Source of the DNA: BM714 sp964484935 | Lineage (GTDB): Bacteria > Bacillota > Clostridia > Peptostreptococcales > BM714 | DNA: 6,539 bases | NCBI GenBank assembly: GCA_964484935.1 | Contig: CAZAFW010000072.1 | Span: forward strand, 1-6,539 | Direction: 5' to 3' | In this document: piece after piece, positions 1 to 4,011 of the stretch | Layout of the letters: each line of letters begins with the position of its first letter | Position numbering within the stretch: position 1 is the first letter of the stretch | Made by a program: the position numbers and the translations under genes | The notes under the pieces: model-generated | Databases searched by the model: none | Told to the model about the DNA's origin: nothing | The model's input: the letters and a program-made list of their open reading frames with translations, nothing else

Positions 1-1
1 T

Positions 2-82
2 GGCACTCTTGAGGATGATGATATTTTCAGGCTGAGAACCGTGATGGGAAAATGCCCTGCGAAGGCTATCGATTTCAACTAA
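2..82 (+). CDS. C-terminal end of an unrecognised upstream gene (partial)
   Basis: One frame stays open from the left edge for 26 codons and ends at TAA (80-82). The other two forward frames hit stops within the first 33 bases. The tail contains the stretch RLRTVMGKCPAKAIDFN, with codon use similar to the genes downstream. I do not recognise the family, and 26 residues are too few to assign one. The stop lies just before an AT-rich region and a putative regulator site, so a gene ending here is plausible. No terminator hairpin is evident between this stop and the next gene. It could also be a chance open stretch. Confidence 0.45.
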   Translation, partial: GTLEDDDIFRLRTVMGKCPAKAIDFN

Positions 83-100
83 AATCAACTTTTGAATTTT

Positions 101-118
101 CCATCACAGAACCGTCAC
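101..118 (+). promoter_or_regulatory. Pho-box-like direct repeat, likely response-regulator binding site
   Basis: Two 7-base half sites, CCATCAC (101-107) and CCGTCAC (112-118), are separated by AGAA. They form an 11-bp-period direct repeat. This 7-4-7 layout is the one known for PhoB/OmpR-family operators (consensus CTGTCAT-N4-CTGTCAY). The site ends 10 bp before a -10-like TAATAT, as in class II Pho-type promoters where the regulator replaces a -35 element. The only response regulator in the window (1106-1780) is of the OmpR/PhoB class, so it is the natural candidate to bind here. That assignment is inference. Confidence 0.5.
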
Positions 119-128
119 ATTCCCCGGG

Positions 129-134
129 TAATAT
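129..134 (+). promoter_or_regulatory. Candidate -10 element for the secreted-protein gene
   Basis: TAATAT matches the sigma-A -10 consensus at four of six positions. No good -35 hexamer lies 16-18 bp upstream. Instead the Pho-box-like repeat occupies that position, which suggests an activator-dependent promoter. Transcription would begin near 141 and give a leader of about 40 nt. That leader carries two Shine-Dalgarno-like stretches: AAGGAG at 145-150, with no usable start codon after it, and AAGGGG at 168-173, which serves the ATG at 183. Confidence 0.4.
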
Positions 135-182
135 GTAATCAGACAAGGAGATACATACTAAAAAAGAAAGGGGAATTTAAAA

Positions 183-1007
183 ATGAAAAACAATAACAAG
201 AAAATTTTGAGCGTCGTATTGGCGGCATCAATGCTGCTGGCGATGGGAGTCACAGCATTTGCCGCGGAAACGACTAAAACTGACACAATTGAAAGGCAGA
301 GAGAATATTTCAGGGGCGGTTCGGAAGATAGAGGCAGAATGGAAGCGGAAAGAGGAGAGAGGAAAGCTCCCGGAGTCAGGCTTGCAATCGGAGACAGACT
401 GCTTGACGAAATGGTTGAGAATGGCACAATCGAAGAAAGCGATGTCGAGGCGATCGAGAGCTTCCTTGAAGAACAAAGGGGACTTTCACCCGAAGAACGC
501 CTGCACCCTGAAGAGGGAGAAGGACCTTTGGAATTTCTGCTTGGCCAGGGAGTAATTTCCCAAGATACAGCGGATGAAATAAAGACAGGTCTCGAGTCTA
601 TAAGGGAAGAGAGAAGAGAAGAATTTGAACAAAGCATAATCGAAGAGAAGATTCTGACAGATGATGAAATGGAAGAAGTTCTCGGCTTCTTGGAGGACTA
701 CAGGGAAGAAAGAGAAGAAATGCGCGAAGAACTCTCCGAACTAACCAGAGAAGAGCGAAGGGAATACATGGAAGACCACAGAGAAGACTTTCAGGGGCCT
801 TTTGAAGAAATGGCCGAAGAGGGATTGATTTCAGACGATCAAGCTGATGCAATAAGGGACCTTATGCCAAGAAACGGTCAAAAGGATTTCAGGGGTGGAA
901 GAAACGGCTTCAATCCCAATATGGACAGAGGCGAAAAAAACGGAGTTCCTTTCGGCAACAGAACATGTGAAAGATTCACTCCCCTTATGGATGCAGAGGA
1001 AATATAA
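183..1007 (+). CDS. Secreted, highly charged protein with four DUF2680-like helical-hairpin repeats
   Basis: The 274-aa product starts with a classical Sec signal peptide: KNNNKK, a hydrophobic core at about residues 8-24, and an A-x-A signal peptidase I site after Ala27 (AFA|AE). No lipobox or anchor is seen, so export to the cell surface or medium is expected. The mature part is very rich in Glu and Arg and probably almost entirely helical. Four degenerate units share a 'helix, G-h-I/L-S/T-x-x-x-A-D-x-I, helix' pattern near residues 73-95, 116-138, 149-171 and 206-228. The last (GLISDDQADAIRDLM) resembles the repeat of Clostridial/Bacillus DUF2680 (YckD-like) proteins. LSPEER (101-106) and LTREER (187-192) faintly recall the LTxxQ motifs of CpxP/Spy. 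AAGGGG at 168-173 sits 9 nt before the ATG, and tandem in-frame TAA codons end the gene. Its molecular function is unknown. Its position before a two-component system suggests it is an output, or a modulator, of that system. Confidence 0.85.
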   Translation: MKNNNKKILSVVLAASMLLAMGVTAFAAETTKTDTIERQREYFRGGSEDRGRMEAERGERKAPGVRLAIGDRLLDEMVENGTIEESDVEAIESFLEEQRGLSPEERLHPEEGEGPLEFLLGQGVISQDTADEIKTGLESIREERREEFEQSIIEEKILTDDEMEEVLGFLEDYREEREEMREELSELTREERREYMEDHREDFQGPFEEMAEEGLISDDQADAIRDLMPRNGQKDFRGGRNGFNPNMDRGEKNGVPFGNRTCERFTPLMDAEEI

Positions 1008-1026
1008 TAAAATTTGCCGGTAAAAT

Positions 1027-1062
1027 GCGCAATTCCTGCAACATGCAGGGATTGTGTTTTTT
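1027..1062 (+). terminator. Intrinsic terminator between the secreted-protein gene and the response regulator
   Basis: The arm CAATTCCTGCA (1030-1040), the loop ACA, and the arm TGCAGGGATTG (1044-1054) pair fully with one G-U. The stem can extend outward through 1027-1029 and 1055-1057. A run of six T (1057-1062) follows immediately. This is a strong Rho-independent terminator 20 nt after the stop codon. It would separate high expression of the secreted protein from lower, read-through expression of the regulator and kinase. No convincing separate promoter is seen in 1063-1090. Confidence 0.85.
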
Positions 1063-1105
1063 ATAAAGAATATATATCCATACGACAAATGAACCGGGGG
1101 AAGAA

Positions 1106-1780
1106 ATGGCAATAAAAATATTGGTTGCGGATGATGAAATGCGAATAAGGAAAATAATCGGAGACTACCTTGCGAACGATGGGTATGATGTCGTTCAGGC
1201 GGAAAACGGCAGAAAAGCTCTTGAGGCTTTTTATATGAACGACGACATAGACCTGGTCATACTAGATGTCATGATGCCCGAAAAAAACGGGTGGGAAGTA
1301 TGTAAGGAAATCCGTGAAGAATCGGATGTTCCTGTAATCTTTCTGACCGCTCTTGGCGAAACCCACGACGAGATAAAGGGGCTCGATTTGGGGGCCGACG
1401 ACTACATACCCAAGCCTTTCGGATACGAGCGTTTCATGGCAAGGGTCAGATCGGCTCTCAGGCGCGCAGGAAAAAATCAAGAGGCAAAGTACAACGTTCT
1501 TGATTTGTCTATAGATCCCGAAATGCATTCTGCAAAGTTGGACGGCAACGCGATTGATCTCAGCCCGAAAGAATTCGACCTGCTTATTTATCTAATGGAG
1601 AACAGGAACATCGCCATTGAGAGGGATGCGATTCTCGACGCCGTATGGGGATACGATTTTTACGGCGACCCCAGAACGGTAGATACACATATCAAGAATC
1701 TCAGGGCCAAAATCGGAAAAGCCGGAAAATGCATAAAAACCGTTCGCGGAATAGGATATAAGTTCGAGGTGGCGAAATGA
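1106..1780 (+). CDS. OmpR/PhoB-family DNA-binding response regulator
   Basis: The 224-aa protein has the usual two-domain length. The receiver domain (about 1-120) carries the acidic pocket D9-D10, the phosphoacceptor D54 (in VILDVMMP), the switch T81 and the conserved K103 (IPKPF). The winged-helix output domain (about 128-222) begins at LSPKEFDLL (152-160). Its recognition helix lies near TVDTHIKNLRAKIG (191-204), followed by the RGIGYKF wing (214-220). All key phosphorylation residues are present, so the protein should be functional. GGGGGAAG just before the ATG at 1106 serves as the ribosome-binding site. The stop overlaps the kinase start (ATGA), showing translational coupling to its cognate sensor. 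Likely targets are the Pho-box-like repeat at 101-118 and the module's own expression, but that is inference. The stimulus and regulon are unknown. Confidence 0.95.
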   Translation: MAIKILVADDEMRIRKIIGDYLANDGYDVVQAENGRKALEAFYMNDDIDLVILDVMMPEKNGWEVCKEIREESDVPVIFLTALGETHDEIKGLDLGADDYIPKPFGYERFMARVRSALRRAGKNQEAKYNVLDLSIDPEMHSAKLDGNAIDLSPKEFDLLIYLMENRNIAIERDAILDAVWGYDFYGDPRTVDTHIKNLRAKIGKAGKCIKTVRGIGYKFEVAK

Positions 1781-3228
1781 AGAAATCAATACGCTTCAAG
1801 ATATTCATCACTTTTGCGCTTTTGATTGTAGCTTTTCAAGCCGCTTTCCTTATAGTCAACAACTATTTTCTCGACGACATATATGTAAGCAGCACAAGAA
1901 ACCGAATGAGCGAAATTTACCGAGAGTATCAAAAACAGATAGGTCAAGGGATAGAAACAGAAGATGTCATAATGGAATTCTCACGCGACAATGGAGTGAC
2001 CATTACCATAATTGAGGACGGAAAAGTGACGGGGACTTCCTCCTTCGAGAAAAGGGCCAACCAGCAGTTTAGAATAACTCCATTTATTTTGAACAATATT
2101 AAGATTCTTGACAGCCGTCAGAACCAAGACACCTTTTTTACGGAATTTCCAATGGCCGGTTCTCCAAGAAAATCGATTGCTCTAATAGGCAGGCTGGACG
2201 GAAACGGTTATATGATAATTGAAAAACCTTTGTCTCTCATAGACCAAAATACAACTGTAGCGCGCCGATTCATAATGATTTCAGGGCTCTTGACATTGAT
2301 TCTTGGTTCAGCCGCAATTTTCATTGTTTCAGGCCGCATAACCAAGCCGGTTGTAAATATGACAAAAACTGCAAAGGCCATAGCCAGGCAGGATTTCAAT
2401 GAAAAGGTAGACTATGACGGAGAAGACGAATTGGGAGAATTGGCCAGAAGTATAAACCACATATCGGACGAGCTTGATGGAGCCCTTGGCGAACTCAGGG
2501 ACGCAAACGCCAAGCTCGTTGAAGACATAGAGAGGGAGCGGAAACTCGAAAAAATGCGGAGGCGGTTTGTTTCAAGCGTTTCCCATGAACTGAAGAACCC
2601 CATAAGCATGATCCAGGCATACGCCGACGGACTCCTCCACAATATTGCAAAAAATCCGGAAGCAATGACGGAGTATGCTGAAATAATCTCCGACGAGTCG
2701 GACAAGATGGCTTCACTAATAAAGGATCTGCTGGACCTTTCGGCATACGAGGCGGGCACATTTTCAATAAATAAAAGAACCTTCGATTTGACTGTGCTAA
2801 TAAAAGAAATTCTTGTCAGACATAAAAAGCTCTTCAACGACAAAAATATCGCTCTTGAAAGGATTTTACCGAAGACTTGCTTCCTGCATGGAGATGCCTT
2901 GAGGATCGAACAAATATTCGTAAACTATCTTGAAAACGCATTGAGGCACACGGCAGAAGGAGGCAAAGTGACAGTTTCATTGGAGCAAGCAGACGGCAAA
3001 ACACGTCTATCGGTTTTCAACACCGGATACCCGATAGAGGAAGAGGAACTGGAAAATATATGGACCAGCTTCTACAAGGTCAGAAACAATGGTTTGGACC
3101 CTGCAGTTGGGACTGGACTTGGATTGGCTATAGTAAAAGCCATATCCGACCTTCACGGCGGCAGCTGCGGAGCGTACAACAGACACGATGGCGTGGAATT
3201 TTGGGTGGAATTGCCTACGGGACTATAG
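1777..3228 (+). CDS. Membrane sensor histidine kinase (HAMP-HisKA-HATPase)
   Basis: The 483-aa kinase is cognate to the preceding regulator, with which it overlaps by 4 nt. Transmembrane helices lie near residues 8-30 and 165-187 and enclose an extracytoplasmic domain of about 130 residues that I cannot assign. A HAMP linker (about 188-240) and a charged coiled-coil lead to HisKA with the phosphorylated H270 in SVSHELKNP. The residue four after the His is Asn, allowed in the ExxT/N phosphatase motif. The ATPase domain shows the N box around N383-N387 (VNYLENALRH), the G1 region VFNTGYPI (413-420) and the G2 box GTGLGL (445-450). G1 has Asn415 where many kinases have Asp; this occurs in VanS/BaeS-like Firmicute kinases and need not mean loss of activity. 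The ligand is unknown. The secreted protein upstream is a possible partner of the external domain. Confidence 0.95.
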   Translation: MKKSIRFKIFITFALLIVAFQAAFLIVNNYFLDDIYVSSTRNRMSEIYREYQKQIGQGIETEDVIMEFSRDNGVTITIIEDGKVTGTSSFEKRANQQFRITPFILNNIKILDSRQNQDTFFTEFPMAGSPRKSIALIGRLDGNGYMIIEKPLSLIDQNTTVARRFIMISGLLTLILGSAAIFIVSGRITKPVVNMTKTAKAIARQDFNEKVDYDGEDELGELARSINHISDELDGALGELRDANAKLVEDIERERKLEKMRRRFVSSVSHELKNPISMIQAYADGLLHNIAKNPEAMTEYAEIISDESDKMASLIKDLLDLSAYEAGTFSINKRTFDLTVLIKEILVRHKKLFNDKNIALERILPKTCFLHGDALRIEQIFVNYLENALRHTAEGGKVTVSLEQADGKTRLSVFNTGYPIEEEELENIWTSFYKVRNNGLDPAVGTGLGLAIVKAISDLHGGSCGAYNRHDGVEFWVELPTGL

Positions 3229-3232
3229 ATGC

Positions 3233-3265
3233 ATGAAAAGCCCTTCTTTTTGAGGGGTTTTTCAT
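3233..3265 (+). terminator. Intrinsic terminator after the histidine kinase
   Basis: The arm ATGAAAAGCCCTTC (3233-3246), a TTTTT loop (3247-3251) and the arm GAGGGGTTTTTCAT (3252-3265) pair completely, with two G-U pairs. The GC core CCCTTC/GAGGGG is followed by TTTTT inside the outer stem, and a matching A run on the other side means it could act in both directions. It begins 4 nt after the kinase stop. Its loop and 3' arm overlap the candidate -35 of the next promoter. Confidence 0.8.
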
Positions 3266-3276
3266 TAAAGTATAAT
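3250..3276 (+). promoter_or_regulatory. Candidate sigma-A promoter of the gntR-glycyl radical operon
   Basis: A perfect -10 hexamer TATAAT (3271-3276) is preceded by TTGAGG (3250-3255) at a short 15-bp spacing. A poorer TTTTGA (3248-3253) lies at 17 bp. The weak or badly spaced -35 fits a regulated promoter. Transcription would start near 3283, leaving a leader of about 65 nt before the TTG start at 3347. The surrounding 3266-3310 is extremely AT rich. Confidence 0.55.
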
Positions 3277-3288
3277 GTATACAATATA
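3271..3288. promoter_or_regulatory. Palindromic GntR/FCD-type operator over the -10 box
   Basis: The 18-mer TATAATGTATACAATATA is an inverted repeat with one mismatched position pair. Its core TGTATACA fits the TNGTNNNACNA type of site known for FadR/FCD regulators. It includes the whole -10 TATAAT, so a bound repressor would block RNA polymerase. The FCD regulator is encoded 59 nt downstream, so autorepression is the simplest reading. That is inference from position and motif. Confidence 0.6.
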
Positions 3289-3331
3289 AAATATAGTATT
3301 AAATTTTCTTTTGGCGTGGTATCCTTGAAAA

Positions 3332-3349
3332 AAGGGGGCGTGCAGATTG
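3332..3349 (+). promoter_or_regulatory. Ribosome-binding site that fixes the TTG start of the GntR gene
   Basis: AAGGGGG (3332-3338) lies 8 nt before TTG at 3347, an ideal spacing. The first in-frame ATG comes only at residue 14, inside the DNA-binding domain, and a GTG at residue 6 has no comparable site. The non-AUG start may keep regulator levels low. Confidence 0.75.
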
Positions 3350-4000
3350 ATATCAAATACAGTGGCAAATAGAAAAAGCATACCGGACATGATTGCTGAA
3401 GAATTGAAGGAAGCCATATTGACAGGAAAATTCAAGGAAGGCCAGGCCCTCAAGCAGGAGGAAATAGCCTCAATGTTTGAGACCAGCCTAATACCTGTCC
3501 GCGAAGCGCTGAGGACTCTTGGAGTGCAAGGGCTTGTCGAATTCAAAATAAACAAGGGTGCTTTTGTCTCAAATCTTTCCGTCGACGAGGTGACGGAAAT
3601 TTTTGAAATAAGGACCATGCTCGAAAGCGGTGCAATAGAAATCGCCGCTCAGAACATAACCGGCAAAGAGATAAAAAAAGCGGAAGCCATACTCGACCTT
3701 ATGGATGATGAAACCGATGGAAAGGTTTTGAGCCGGCTCAACTGGGATTTCCACTCGATAATCTATGGAGCGTCGAATCGAAAAAAATTGATTGAAATGA
3801 TTGCTCCCCTTCATGCCAACGTGGAAAGGTATATGATGCTTTACCTTGTCGATATGAAATACCATTCAACATCACAGAGCGAACACAGGTTGATTTTGCA
3901 AGCCTGCAAAAATAAGAACGGAAAACTTGCAAGCGATATTTTGAAGGCTCATTTGGGTCTTGCCAGCGAACATCTTACAGAGTATTTGAAAAGAAGATAA
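3347..4000 (+). CDS. GntR-family transcriptional regulator, FCD (FadR) subfamily
   Basis: The 217-aa product has the normal length for this subfamily. Residues 11-75 form the winged helix, with the recognition region ETSLIPVREALRTLGVQGLV (45-64) and the wing NKGAFV (69-74). Residues about 80-210 are the all-helical FCD ligand domain. Its metal/ligand positions are seen as N132-x3-H136 (NWDFH), H180 (SEHRLI) and H202 (KAHLGL). The spacings of 44 and 22 match the Asp-His-His-His set known from TM0439-type FCD proteins, with Asn in place of the first Asp. FCD proteins usually sense small carboxylic acids or related metabolites, so the effector is probably the substrate or product of the glycyl-radical enzyme encoded 11 nt downstream. 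It probably represses its own operon through the palindrome at 3271-3288. Confidence 0.93.
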   Translation: MISNTVANRKSIPDMIAEELKEAILTGKFKEGQALKQEEIASMFETSLIPVREALRTLGVQGLVEFKINKGAFVSNLSVDEVTEIFEIRTMLESGAIEIAAQNITGKEIKKAEAILDLMDDETDGKVLSRLNWDFHSIIYGASNRKKLIEMIAPLHANVERYMMLYLVDMKYHSTSQSEHRLILQACKNKNGKLASDILKAHLGLASEHLTEYLKRR

Positions 4001-4005
4001 GGAGG
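3999..4005 (+). promoter_or_regulatory. Strong ribosome-binding site of the glycyl-radical enzyme gene
   Basis: AAGGAGG is a perfect anti-16S match, 6 nt before the ATG at 4012. It overlaps the last bases of the gntR stop codon. The contrast with the TTG-started regulator suggests much higher enzyme than regulator output from the same transcript. Confidence 0.85.
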
Positions 4006-4011
4006 AATCTC

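Noticed and set aside
35..115. The 8-base repeat AGAACCGT at 35-42 and 108-115, as a possible extra regulator site.
   Set aside because: The first copy is inside the putative upstream coding end and lacks the paired half site. Eight bases is short enough for chance.
145..180. Possible leader peptide after the upstream AAGGAG (145-150), reading ATA CAT ACT to a TAA at 178-180.
   Set aside because: It would need an ATA start, and no ATG, GTG or TTG is suitably placed. More likely a spurious or standby ribosome site.
158..637. Antisense open frame of 159 codons, Ser/Leu rich, opposite the secreted-protein gene.
   Set aside because: Its Ser-rich composition is the mirror of the Glu/Arg-rich sense protein. 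The sense frame has a signal peptide, a ribosome-binding site and a terminator.
934..1023. Possible frameshift at the run of seven A (934-940), since the C-terminal tail of the secreted protein looks unusual.
   Set aside because: One shifted frame ends almost at the same place (stop at 1021-1023) and the other stops sooner. Neither gives a clearly better protein, and the annotated frame ends with tandem stops.
2995..3045. The kinase judged inactive because G1 has Asn415 instead of Asp.
   Set aside because: H, N and G2 boxes are intact, and N-x-G variants occur in VanS/BaeS-like kinases of Firmicutes.
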